Source: Pseudomonadota bacterium (GTDB taxonomy: Bacteria; Pseudomonadota; Gammaproteobacteria; Burkholderiales; Burkholderiaceae_C). Taken from it: a stretch of 24,678 bases of DNA. How positions within the stretch are numbered: the first letter of the stretch is position 1; each line of letters begins with the position of its first letter. The position numbers and the translations under genes are program-made. This document shows, piece after piece, positions 1 through 7,570 of this stretch. The stretch is taken from positions 1-24,678 of the forward strand of contig JAEWPH010000058.1 in assembly GCA_023460715.1 (NCBI GenBank), read 5' to 3'. The notes beneath the pieces were generated by a model. That model was not told where the DNA came from. It ran no database searches and worked only from the letters and a program-made list of their open reading frames with translations.

Positions 1-1008
1 GCCCCGGGGCCTGCGGCGGCCAGCCCCGCGCCCGTCCGGCTGCGGGTGGTCGGGGGGTTGGCGGCGATCACGCAATACACCCAGCTGGAGGGCCCCTTCT
101 GGTCGCGCGACCTGGCCCAGCTGAGCGGCGGGCGCTACAGCGCCGACGTCGTACCGTTCGACCGGGCCGGCGTGCCCGGCATGGAGATGCTGCGCCTGCT
201 GCAACTGGGCGTCGTGCCGCTGGGCACCACGCTGATGAGTTCCCTGTCGGCCCAGTACCCGCAGTACACGGCCGCCGACCTGCCGGGTCTGAACCCCTCC
301 ATCGCCGCGCTGCGCGCCACGGTCGCCGCCACGCGGCCCTACCTGGAGAAGGTGCTGCGGGAAGAACACGACGTCGAGCTGCTGGCCATCTATACCTACC
401 CCGCGCAGGTGCTGTTCTGCAAGCGCGCCATGGCGCAGCTGTCCGATCTGGCCGGCCGCCGCATCCGTGTGTCGTCGGCCGCCCAGGCGGACTTCATCGC
501 CGCAGTGGGCGGGGTGCCCGTGCTGACCTCGTTCGCGCAGATGCGCAGCAGCCTGGAGTCGGGAGAGACCGAATGCGTGGTGACCGGGGCCATGTCCGGC
601 AACACGCTGGGCTTGCACACCGTGACGACGCACCTCTATCCCATGCCGCTGACCTGGGGCCTCGCGCTGTTCGGCGCCAACCGGGCGGCCTGGAACGCCA
701 TGCCGCCCGACCTGCGCCGCCTGCTGCGGGCCGAGCTGCCCAAGCTGGAAGCCGCCATCTGGGCCAGCGCCGAGCAGGAAACCGCCGACGGCATTGCCTG
801 CAATACCGGCACTTCGGCCTGCGCCCAGGGCAGCCGCGGCAGCATGGTGCTGGTGCCCGTCTCGGCGGCGGACGACCGGCGCCGCCAGGCGCTGCTGCGC
901 ACGGCGGTGCTGCCGCGCTGGATGCGCCGCTGCACGGTCCGCTGCGCGGACGTCTGGGCCGCCACCATCGGTCCCGCACAGGGCATTGAAGCCCCCCGGC
1001 AGCCATGA
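1..1008 (+). CDS. TRAP-type (DctP-like) solute-binding protein, 5' end cut by window
   Basis: Periplasmic C4-dicarboxylate/organic-acid binding protein of the DctP/TRAP type. The frame is open from base 1, so the start codon and signal peptide lie upstream; a GTG at 46 is internal. Visible family features are the opening strand LRVVGG, the mid-protein stretch LSDLAGRRIRV followed by VGGVPV, and SLESGETECVVTG, which is the usual ligand-pocket region of DctP proteins. The C-terminal part has paired cysteines (CNTGTSAC, then RRCTVRC) that could form disulfides. Its TGA overlaps the ATG of the downstream c-di-GMP enzyme, so the two are translationally coupled. No TRAP permease gene is visible downstream, so the protein may serve sensing rather than transport, although a permease upstream of the window cannot be excluded. 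The family call is firm; the ligand is unknown. Confidence 0.82.
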   Translation, partial: APGPAAASPAPVRLRVVGGLAAITQYTQLEGPFWSRDLAQLSGGRYSADVVPFDRAGVPGMEMLRLLQLGVVPLGTTLMSSLSAQYPQYTAADLPGLNPSIAALRATVAATRPYLEKVLREEHDVELLAIYTYPAQVLFCKRAMAQLSDLAGRRIRVSSAAQADFIAAVGGVPVLTSFAQMRSSLESGETECVVTGAMSGNTLGLHTVTTHLYPMPLTWGLALFGANRAAWNAMPPDLRRLLRAELPKLEAAIWASAEQETADGIACNTGTSACAQGSRGSMVLVPVSAADDRRRQALLRTAVLPRWMRRCTVRCADVWAATIGPAQGIEAPRQP

Positions 1009-3686
1009 ACCACTACCGGCCTCTGCGGACCCGCCTCACGGTCTTGGGACTGGTGGGCCTGATGCTGGCCGCGCTGGTCACCGCGGCCGCATTGCTGGTC
1101 TGGAGTTCCCGGCAAACCTCGCTCAACGACAGCGAGGCGCAGGTGGTGCGGTTCGCTGCGGGTGCCGAAGCCTCCATCAACCGGGCGCTGCTGTCGTTCG
1201 ACGTGCTGCTGGCCAGCACCGAGGAGCTGCTCGACCTGGCCGCCGTGTCGCGTGCGCAGTTCAATCCCCAGGGCGCCGGCCAGCTGCTGCGCGGCGCGGC
1301 GCGCCAGAACCTGATGGTGCGCTACGTGGTGCTGGTGGCGGAGGGGCGCGAGGTGGTGGCGTCCTCCGACCAGGCGGGCCTGCGCGTGGCCGACGAGCTG
1401 CCGCCGGGCTTCTTCGAGGAGAGCCTGCGGCAATCGACGCCCAGCCTGCTGCTCAGCACGCCGGTGATCAGCAGCGTCAGCTCCGAGCGCGTGCTCTTCA
1501 TGGCACGGCAGGTGCGCATGGCCGATGGCGAGCGCCTGCTGGCCATCGCCCAGGTGCCTTCCAGCATGCTGGTGTCGGTGCTGATGCAGGGCGTGGACAT
1601 TCCCGGCCTGGAGGTCACCCTGGAGCGCAGCGATGGCGAGATGCTGATCGGCGCCTGGGGCCGTGGCGAGGTGCGGCGCGACCCGTCCGTCGGGCCGCTC
1701 ACGGACCAGCCCGAGCAGCGCAGCCTCTGGGGCCTGCAGGCACGCATCAGCGGCGTGCCTGCGCTGGTGGTGGCCCGCCCCATCCTCTACCAGCATCTGT
1801 GGGTGTCGGCGAGCCTGCCGCAGGAGGCAGCCCTGGCGGCCTGGCGCAGCGAGCGCAACGCCATCATCTTCGTGGCGGCGCTCTTCGGCGTGATCCTGCT
1901 GGTGGCGGGCGGCCTGGCGCTCACCTACGTGGAGCGCATGCACCGCGCGCGCCTGGCCATCGCCGAGTCCAAATCCACGCTGGAGCAGGCGCTGGGCTCC
2001 ATGGTCAGCGGCTTCATGCTGCTCGACGCCGAAAACCGCGTGCTGCAGTGGAACCGCCGGTTCGAGGAAATCTTCCCCTGGCTCAAGGAGGTGGTGGCCG
2101 TCGGCGTGCCGTTCCGGTCCCTGCTGGAGGCGTCGGTGCGCCATCACCTGCCCGGCGCGCCGGCCGCGCAGCAGGCCGAGTGGGTGGAGCAGCGCATGCT
2201 GCAGCAGAGCCTGCCGCGCGGCACGCACGAGCAGCTGCAGCCCAGCGGCCGCTTCGTGCAGATCACCGAGCGCGCCACGCCCCAGGGCGGCGTGATGATC
2301 TCCTACCACGACGTGACCGACATGCGCCGCGCGGCGGCGGAGATCGAGAACCTGGCCTTCTACGATCCGCTGACCGGCCTGCCCAACCGCCGCCTGCTGC
2401 TGGACCGGCTGCACCAGGCCGAGGTGGCCGCCGCGCGCTCGGGGGAGCTGGGGGCGCTGCTGTTCCTGGACCTGGACCATTTCAAGACCCTCAACGACAC
2501 GCTGGGCCACGAGGTGGGCGACCAGCTGCTGCAGCAGGTCGCGCGTCGCCTGGGGGCCTGCGTGCGCGCGGCCGACACGGTGGCCCGCCTGGGCGGCGAC
2601 GAGTTCGTGGTGATGCTGCGCGACCTGTCCACCGACAGCGCCGAGGCGGCCTCGCTGGCGCGCCGCATCGGCGAGAAGATCCTGCACCACCTCAACGAGC
2701 CCTACCAGCTCGGGGCGCAGCTGCACCACAGCAACTGCAGCATCGGGGCCACGCTGTTCGGCCATGTGGAGCAGTCGGCCGCCGAGCTGCTCAAGCAGGC
2801 CGACATCGCCATGTACCAGGTGAAAGCGCAGCGGGGCAACAACCTGTGCTTCTTCGACCCGGAAATGCAGGTGGCCATCAGCCGCCGCGCGCAGCTCGAA
2901 GCGGACCTGCAGGCCGCGCTGGCCGGGCAGCAGTTCGCGCTGCACTACCAGCCGCAGTTCACGCGCCAGGGCCGGCTGGTGGGGGCCGAGGCGCTGCTGC
3001 GCTGGCTGCATCCCGAGCGCGGCCTGGTGTCGCCGGCCCAGTTCATCGCCGTGGCGGAGGACAGCGAGCTGATCGTGCCCATCGGCCTGTGGGTGCTGCA
3101 GACGGCCTGCGAGCAGCTGGCTGCGTGGCAGGCCGATCCGCTGTTCAAGGACCTGCACCTGGCGGTGAACGTGAGCGCGCGGCAGTTCCGCCAGGCCGAC
3201 TTCGTGCCCAAGGTGGTGCAGGTGCTGCAGCAGACCGGCATCCGTCCGCATCTGCTGGAGCTGGAGCTGACCGAGTCGCTGGTGCTGGACAACGTCGACG
3301 ACTCGGTCGCCAAGATGCACCTGCTGCGCACCAAGGGCGTGCGCTTCTCCGTGGACGATTTCGGCACGGGCTATTCGTCGCTCGCCTACCTCACGCGGCT
3401 GCCGCTGCACCAGCTGAAGATCGACCAGTCCTTCGTGCGCAACCTGGGCGTGCGCCATACCGACGACGTGATCGTGCAGACCATCATCGGGATGGCGCGC
3501 AACCTGGAGCTGGAAGTCATCGCCGAAGGCGTCGAGACCGAGACGCAGCGCGAGTTCCTGGTGCGCCACGGCTGCGGGCTGTACCAGGGCTTCCTGCTGG
3601 GCCGGCCCATGCCGGTGGAGGCGCTGCAAGCCCTGGTGCGTGAGCGCAGCGCGCTCCCTGCAGCGCCGGACGACGCCAACGGCTGA
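1005..3686 (+). CDS. Membrane sensor GGDEF-EAL protein (diguanylate cyclase/c-di-GMP phosphodiesterase)
   Basis: Protein of 893 residues in the inner membrane. A transmembrane helix at about 11-33 and a second at about 286-309 enclose a roughly 250-residue periplasmic sensor region. A PAS-like segment follows (about 320-440), then a GGDEF domain (about 445-610) and an EAL domain (about 625-885). The cyclase signature GGDEF is at 530-534, with an intact inhibitory RxxD site (RAAD) five residues before it. The EAL domain has EAL at 662-664 and the downstream NVS, ELTES, DDFGTGYSSL, KIDQSF and EGVET motifs, so both activities look possible. Which one dominates cannot be read from sequence. The ATG overlaps the TGA of the solute-binding protein gene, which suggests that ligand-bound binding protein may be the input to the periplasmic region. 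Confidence 0.93.
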   Translation: MNHYRPLRTRLTVLGLVGLMLAALVTAAALLVWSSRQTSLNDSEAQVVRFAAGAEASINRALLSFDVLLASTEELLDLAAVSRAQFNPQGAGQLLRGAARQNLMVRYVVLVAEGREVVASSDQAGLRVADELPPGFFEESLRQSTPSLLLSTPVISSVSSERVLFMARQVRMADGERLLAIAQVPSSMLVSVLMQGVDIPGLEVTLERSDGEMLIGAWGRGEVRRDPSVGPLTDQPEQRSLWGLQARISGVPALVVARPILYQHLWVSASLPQEAALAAWRSERNAIIFVAALFGVILLVAGGLALTYVERMHRARLAIAESKSTLEQALGSMVSGFMLLDAENRVLQWNRRFEEIFPWLKEVVAVGVPFRSLLEASVRHHLPGAPAAQQAEWVEQRMLQQSLPRGTHEQLQPSGRFVQITERATPQGGVMISYHDVTDMRRAAAEIENLAFYDPLTGLPNRRLLLDRLHQAEVAAARSGELGALLFLDLDHFKTLNDTLGHEVGDQLLQQVARRLGACVRAADTVARLGGDEFVVMLRDLSTDSAEAASLARRIGEKILHHLNEPYQLGAQLHHSNCSIGATLFGHVEQSAAELLKQADIAMYQVKAQRGNNLCFFDPEMQVAISRRAQLEADLQAALAGQQFALHYQPQFTRQGRLVGAEALLRWLHPERGLVSPAQFIAVAEDSELIVPIGLWVLQTACEQLAAWQADPLFKDLHLAVNVSARQFRQADFVPKVVQVLQQTGIRPHLLELELTESLVLDNVDDSVAKMHLLRTKGVRFSVDDFGTGYSSLAYLTRLPLHQLKIDQSFVRNLGVRHTDDVIVQTIIGMARNLELEVIAEGVETETQREFLVRHGCGLYQGFLLGRPMPVEALQALVRERSALPAAPDDANG

Positions 3687-3718
3687 GGGCCACTGCGGCG
3701 CTGGGCCGCAGCCGCGGA

Positions 3719-4618
3719 TCAGCGCCGCGAGGACACCACGATCCCGCCCACGATCAGCAGGAAGGCGGCCGCGTGGTACCCGTGCGGCACCTCTCCCAGG
3801 AACGCCGCCGACAGCACGGCCGCGAACAGCGGCGTGAGGTTGATGAAGAAACCCGCCACGGCCGGGCCGGCGCGCTGCACGCCGACGCCCCACCAGCGGT
3901 AGGCCAGCACGGCCGGCCCGATGGCGATGAAGGCGAGCGCCGCCGCCAGCGGCCAACCCCATTCGATGTGGCGCGGCGCCCAGGCCCATTCGCCCGCGGC
4001 GAACACGCCGGACCAGGCCAGGCCGAACACCATCTGCGCCAGCAGAAAGGCCGACCAGTCCCCGCGGATGCTCGCCGGCTCGCGCGTGCGCACCAGCAGC
4101 CAGCTGTAGAACGACCAGGCGATGGTGGCCAGCACCATGTACAGGTCGCCCGGCACCAGGCGCAGCGCCAGCAGCTGGCTCCACTCGCCGCGGCTCAGCA
4201 CCAGCAGCACGCCCGCGATGGACAGCAGCGCGCCGCCCATCTGGCGCCGCTGCACCGCCACGCCAAAGAAGAGCCGGCCGACGAGCAGCATCCACACCGG
4301 CACGCCCGAGCCCACCAGCGTGACGTTCAGCGGCGTGGAGGTCTGCAGCGCCATGTACTGCAGCGCGTTGTAGCAGCCGATGCCCAGCAGCCCGAGCAGG
4401 GCGAAGCGGCGCCAGTGCGGCCACACGGGGCCGTCCGCGCGCAGCACGTGGCGGGCCAGCGGCAGCAGGATGGCGAAGGCCAGGGTCCAGCGGATGAAGT
4501 TCAGCGTGAGGGGCGGCACCAGCGTGTGCACCAGCCGGCCCACCACCGCGTTGCCGGCCCACATCAGGGGCGCGGCTGCCAGCATGGCGGCCGTGCCGGG
4601 CGAGAGTCTTTGCGTCAT
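3719..4618 (-). CDS. EamA/DMT-family transporter
   Basis: Inner-membrane protein of 299 residues with about ten hydrophobic segments arranged as two EamA repeats (about 10-140 and 150-295). This is the usual size and plan of drug/metabolite exporters of the RhaT/YdcZ/RarD type. Family marks include an N-terminal helix with MWAGNAVVGR, the LNFIRWTLAFAILLPL segment, and the second-repeat LAYRWWGVGVQRAGPAVAGF region followed by FLGE. The frame is open further upstream, but the ATG at 4618 starts a normal EamA N-terminus, and the extension (proline- and arginine-rich) is not family-like. The gene diverges from the quinone oxidoreductase gene across 160 nt. The substrate is not predictable; such proteins often export amino acids or metabolites. 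Confidence 0.88.
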   Translation of the reverse strand: MTQRLSPGTAAMLAAAPLMWAGNAVVGRLVHTLVPPLTLNFIRWTLAFAILLPLARHVLRADGPVWPHWRRFALLGLLGIGCYNALQYMALQTSTPLNVTLVGSGVPVWMLLVGRLFFGVAVQRRQMGGALLSIAGVLLVLSRGEWSQLLALRLVPGDLYMVLATIAWSFYSWLLVRTREPASIRGDWSAFLLAQMVFGLAWSGVFAAGEWAWAPRHIEWGWPLAAALAFIAIGPAVLAYRWWGVGVQRAGPAVAGFFINLTPLFAAVLSAAFLGEVPHGYHAAAFLLIVGGIVVSSRR

Positions 4619-4778
4619 GGGGCGTAACTGTAGGGCCTGGCGGGCACGGCACCGGCGAGCCGGACGCCCCCGCGCCTGCAGGCCGCGCGGAAACATGGCA
4701 CGATGCCCCGCTCGCACCCGTTGCGGCCGTTGTTGTCCGTTCATGCGCCCGCGCGGCGCCCTGCAGGAGACCTTTCCC

Positions 4779-5765
4779 ATGAGCCTTGCCGTCCAGATCC
4801 GCCAGCACGGTGGTCCCGAAGAACTCCACATCGCCGACGTGAGCGTGGGCGAGCCCGGGCCGGGCGAAATCCGCATCCGCCACCATGCCGTGGGCCTGAA
4901 CTTCATCGATGTGTACCACCGCACCGGGCTGTACCCGCTGTCCATGCCCGCAGGCATCGGCATGGAAGGCGCGGGCATCGTCGAGGCGGTGGGCGAGGGC
5001 GTCACGCACCTGAAGGCGGGCGACCGTGCCGCCTACGCCAGCAACCCGCCCGGAGCCTATTGCGAAGTGCGCGTGATGCCCGCCAAGACGGTGTGCCGCC
5101 TGCCCGATGCCATCAGCTTCGAGACGGGCGCGGCCATGATGCTCAAGGGCCTGACGGCGCAGTACCTGCTCAAGAAGACGCGGCCCGTGGAGGGCTTGCA
5201 GCCGGGCGACCACGTGCTGTTCCATGCGGCAGCGGGCGGGGTGGGGCTGATCGCCTGCCAGTGGGCCAAGGCCCTGGGCCTGCAGCTCATCGGCACGGCG
5301 GGGTCGGACGCCAAGTGCCAGCTGGCCCTGGCCAACGGCGCGGCGCACGCCATCAACTATCAACAAGAGGATTTCGCAGCGCGCGTGAAGGAGATCACCG
5401 GCGGCAAGGGCGTGAAGGTGGTGTACGACTCGGTGGGCAAGGACACCTGGGACCGATCCCTGGAGTGCCTGCGCCCCTTCGGCCTCATGGCCAGCTTCGG
5501 CAATGCCTCGGGCCCCGTGGCGCCGTTCGCGCCGGGCAGCCTGGGCGCCAAGGGCTCGCTCTACGTCACGCGCCAGACGCTGTTCACCCACATCGCCACG
5601 CGCGAGGCCACCCAGGCCATGGCCGACGATCTGTTCAAGGTGGTGGAGAGCGGCCAGGTGAAGATCCACATCGAGCAGCGCTACCCCTTGCGCGACGTGC
5701 AACAGGCGCACCGGGATCTGGAAGCGCGCAAGACCACGGGTTGCACCATCCTCACGCTGCCGTGA
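4779..5765 (+). CDS. NADPH:quinone oxidoreductase, zinc-independent MDR family
   Basis: Protein of 328 residues, typical of the quinone oxidoreductase (zeta-crystallin/QorA) branch of the medium-chain dehydrogenase/reductase superfamily. The N-terminal half carries VGLNFIDVYHRTGLY and GMEGAGIVEAVG. The Rossmann part carries VLFHAAAGGVGLIACQWAK (AAAGGVG is the NADPH-binding loop). GKGVKVVYDSVGKDTW follows. There are no zinc-binding cysteines in the catalytic position, in line with the zinc-independent group. The reaction would be NADPH-dependent reduction of a quinone or a related electrophilic carbonyl compound in the cytoplasm. The ATG at 4779 has CAGGAGA about 9 nt upstream, so it is preferred to in-frame starts further left. 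Its TGA overlaps the GTG start of the NUDIX gene, so the pair is probably one transcript. Confidence 0.9.
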   Translation: MSLAVQIRQHGGPEELHIADVSVGEPGPGEIRIRHHAVGLNFIDVYHRTGLYPLSMPAGIGMEGAGIVEAVGEGVTHLKAGDRAAYASNPPGAYCEVRVMPAKTVCRLPDAISFETGAAMMLKGLTAQYLLKKTRPVEGLQPGDHVLFHAAAGGVGLIACQWAKALGLQLIGTAGSDAKCQLALANGAAHAINYQQEDFAARVKEITGGKGVKVVYDSVGKDTWDRSLECLRPFGLMASFGNASGPVAPFAPGSLGAKGSLYVTRQTLFTHIATREATQAMADDLFKVVESGQVKIHIEQRYPLRDVQQAHRDLEARKTTGCTILTLP

Positions 5766-6580
5766 GCGCGGTGTTGGCGCCTTGGCTGCAGGCCGCGCGC
5801 CAGCGGGCCCAGCAGCCGCCAGCCCAGCCACGCCTGCCGCTGTGGGTGGCGGGGCAGCAGGTCGGCTCGGTGGTGGATGAGGTTTTAGGTCAAATCAGCC
5901 TCAAGCGCTTGCTGGATAAGCGCTACATGCTACTAAAACGGGAGCATTTGGGGCGCGCAGGCTGGCACCTTGAGGCTCCGGCGCAGGCCGCGACCGACGC
6001 CCTCAACACGCTGGCCGTCGCGCTGCGCGACGCCCAGCTGTGCGGCCCCTGGCGCAACGAGCAGCTGGCCGTGTGCAACGCGCGGGGCGAGCGCGTGGCC
6101 ACGGTGGAGCGCGGCGCCGTGCGGGTGCTGGGCATCGCCACGCTGGCCGTGCACCTGGTCGGCCTCGCGCCCGATGGCCGCATGTGGGTGCAAAAACGCG
6201 CCCTCACCAAGCCCAACGACCCGGGACTCTGGGACACGCTGATGGGCGGCATGATCGCCGCCACCGATTCGCTGGAGCAGGCCCTGGCGCGCGAAACCTG
6301 GGAAGAAGCCGGCCTGCGCGTGGCCGACCTGCACCCAGTCATGCATGGCGGCCATGTGCTCTTCAGCCGGCCGAGCAGTGAGGCGGGTGGCATGGGCTAC
6401 ATGGTCGAGCGCATCGACTGGTTCCGTGCCACCGTGCCCGAGGGGCGGGCGCCAACGAACCAGGATGGCGAGGTGGATGAGTTTGCGCTGCGCAGCACCG
6501 AGGAATTGCAGGTCGACGTGGCGCAGGATCGTTTCACCCTGGAGGCTGCGCTGGTGATGGCGGCGCACTGGGGGCAGTAA
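5762..6580 (+). CDS. DUF4743/NUDIX-domain hydrolase
   Basis: Protein of 272 residues. Residues about 1-120 match the N-terminal DUF4743-type region that precedes some NUDIX domains, and about 120-270 form the NUDIX fold. The Nudix box runs 163-185: G163, D169 where the consensus has glutamate, then R177-E178 and E181-E182 with AGL. The metal-binding REx2EE core is present, so hydrolysis of a nucleoside diphosphate derivative is likely; related eukaryotic proteins act on damaged thiamine diphosphate, but that is only an analogy. The start is the GTG at 5762 that overlaps the preceding stop codon. Residues 41-59 are encoded by one copy of the palindromic repeat described at 5883-5938, giving a lysine/arginine/leucine-rich patch between the two regions. 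Confidence 0.85.
   Translation: MSAVLAPWLQAARQRAQQPPAQPRLPLWVAGQQVGSVVDEVLGQISLKRLLDKRYMLLKREHLGRAGWHLEAPAQAATDALNTLAVALRDAQLCGPWRNEQLAVCNARGERVATVERGAVRVLGIATLAVHLVGLAPDGRMWVQKRALTKPNDPGLWDTLMGGMIAATDSLEQALARETWEEAGLRVADLHPVMHGGHVLFSRPSSEAGGMGYMVERIDWFRATVPEGRAPTNQDGEVDEFALRSTEELQVDVAQDRFTLEAALVMAAHWGQ
5883..5938 (+). repeat. Palindromic repeat, copy A, inside the NUDIX gene
   Basis: The core is AGCGCTT (5904-5910), a 7-nt loop, and AAGCGCT (5918-5924), a perfect 7-bp inverted repeat. The unit ends in TTTTAG (5883-5888) and CTAAAA (5933-5938), which are also inverted. Read on the minus strand it aligns through most of its length with copy C at 19400-19455, including TTTAGTAGCAT, TAGCGCTTAT and the GCTT after the loop. 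It is AT-richer than the surrounding gene and stays in frame (residues 41-59). From memory, similar units are common in Comamonadaceae; this was not checked here. Confidence 0.8.
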
Positions 6581-6658
6581 GTAGCCGCTTGTCATCCCTC
6601 CTGTGCCCGCTTGCCTGCCGTGTGGGTGGTGGTCCAACGGCCCGCATCGGGCCGCCGT

Positions 6659-6979
6659 TCAGGCCACGCGAATGGGCGCGCGGACCGTAAGGCCCGAGGA
6701 TTGGAAACGGCTGCCGCCACAGAAGCCTTCTTGCTGGGCCTCGATAAAACGCTTCGCCTCGTCGATGGGCACCTCGACGCCCGGCGGGAGCTTCACCCGC
6801 CACCACCGGCCGGCGGCCGTGTAGTGGGGCTCCTCGATGAGGTAGTGCAGCCAGCGCGTGCCACAGGACCTGCACCGATCGATCGCAACGTCCGCACCTT
6901 GCGCATCGTCTCCGAGGTCGGTCCGCTCGTAGTGGCTGTAGTGGAACGGGCGACGACGGCATCGGCACATGGCGCCCAT
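6659..6979 (-). CDS. Small zinc-ribbon-like hypothetical protein
   Basis: Protein of 106 residues of unknown function. The N-terminus holds MCRCRRRPFHYSHYE and, at about residues 34-42, RCRSCGTRW. With the early CxC this makes four cysteines, which could bind one zinc. The middle part (WLHYLIEEPHYTAAGRWW) is rich in aromatic residues and reminds me of small conserved bacterial proteins with a C-x2-C pair followed by WLH and GRWYR-like text; I cannot name the family. The ATG at 6979 is chosen because GGAAGG lies 7 nt upstream; the ATG at 6970 has no such site. The gene converges on the NUDIX gene (78-nt gap), and its start is only 23 nt from the end of the inverted-repeat element, so its promoter was probably changed or supplied by that insertion. 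Confidence 0.6.
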   Translation of the reverse strand: MGAMCRCRRRPFHYSHYERTDLGDDAQGADVAIDRCRSCGTRWLHYLIEEPHYTAAGRWWRVKLPPGVEVPIDEAKRFIEAQQEGFCGGSRFQSSGLTVRAPIRVA

Positions 6980-7002
6980 TGTGCGGCCTTCCCGGCTCCC
7001 GT

Positions 7003-7267
7003 AGGGCCTGTTAACGCTATGGAAGGGGATCGCGGTGCTCCACCAAGGGGCTGTATGCAAGGCGCTCGCGCGCAGCAAGGCTGGTGCCTTGCAAGTGCGG
7101 GCAACGCCGCAGACGGCCCCTTGGTGGGGCAACCCGAAGGGAATCTCATCGCAGCCCGCCCCTCGGCGTTGCGCTCCTTGTGCGTGTGCATCACGCACGG
7201 CGTCGCGCGCCTTGATGGGCGGGCTGGGATGAGCTTCGCGACCCCTTCCATCGCGTTAACAGGCCCT
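7003..7267. mobile_element. 265-bp MITE-like element with 26-bp terminal inverted repeats and nested palindromes
   Basis: The terminal inverted repeats are 7003-7028 and 7242-7267, identical but for one base in 26, and a further TCGCG match follows inside. The outer dinucleotides are TA on both sides (7002-7003 and 7267-7268), as expected for a TA target duplication of the IS630/Tc1-mariner type. Inside are two arms. Arm 1 has a perfect 12-bp stem (7040-7051 with 7116-7127) enclosing a perfect 8-bp stem (7056-7063 with 7086-7093). Arm 2 has a 17-bp stem with one mismatch (7145-7161 with 7217-7233) topped by a 7-bp stem (7180-7186 with 7192-7198). There is no transposase, so any movement would need enzymes from elsewhere. 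Short open frames within it look like by-products of GC content. Confidence 0.8.
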
Positions 7268-7421
7268 AGCCCTCGATGACGCCGGCCGCCTCCAGCTTGC
7301 GCACGCGCTCGCTCATGGCAGGCTGCGACAGGCCGATGCGCTTGCCCAGGGCGGCCAGGCTCTGCCGTGCGTCGGCCTGCAGCGCCTGCAGGATCAGGCG
7401 GTCCTTCTTGTCCAGTTCCAC
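7266..7421 (-). pseudogene. Lrp/AsnC regulator fragment (helix-turn-helix only), cut by the MITE-like element
   Basis: The 51 residues match the N-terminal part of Lrp/AsnC regulators: LDKKDRLILQALQADAR, then the helix-turn-helix with SLAALGKRIGLSQPAMSERVRKLE, then GVIEG. Intact family members are about 150-160 residues and continue GVI-x-GY into a ligand-binding RAM domain. Here the stop TAG (7266-7268) is formed by the end of the inverted-repeat element plus its TA target, exactly where the tyrosine codon TAC would stand. The sequence beyond the element (YGSREGRT) does not resemble a RAM domain, so the rest of the gene is missing as well as interrupted. The likely start is GTG at 7421 with AGAGGGG about 8 nt upstream. 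It might still make a short DNA-binding peptide, but a decayed gene is more likely. Confidence 0.78.
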
Positions 7422-7570
7422 GTCGTGCCCCTCTTGGTAGCCGCTGCGGCTTGCAGCCTGCCCATGCCGATGACCCATCGGCCGGCGGGCGGCATTTCCG
7501 ATGAATCCGGCTGTGCGGCGCGCAGCGTCGCCGCTATCGTAGGGCCTGTCACACCACGGCTTCGCCCACC

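Noticed and set aside
794..3643. A 949-codon plus-strand frame overlapping the GGDEF-EAL gene
   Set aside because: Shifted-frame shadow of a gene with clear GGDEF and EAL motifs; its own translation is Arg/Ala/Gly-rich without motifs.
636..5831. A 1731-codon minus-strand open frame across several genes
   Set aside because: It lies antisense to four well-supported genes, its translation is His/Gln/Arg/Ala-rich with no domain, and such frames arise from high GC and codon bias.
6634..6659. Hairpin GGCCC-GCATC-GGGCC between the NUDIX and zinc-ribbon genes as a two-way terminator
   Set aside because: Short stem with a bulge and no T-run on either strand.
7035..7251. Short open frames inside the inverted-repeat element
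   Set aside because: They follow from the GC-rich palindromes and are present on both strands; no ribosome site or transposase motif.
7538..7549. CGTAGGGCCTGT, a 12-base match to the left end of the MITE-like element (7000-7011), as a relic end
   Set aside because: The match stops after 12 bases and no second end is nearby; chance or a short promoter-region similarity is as likely.
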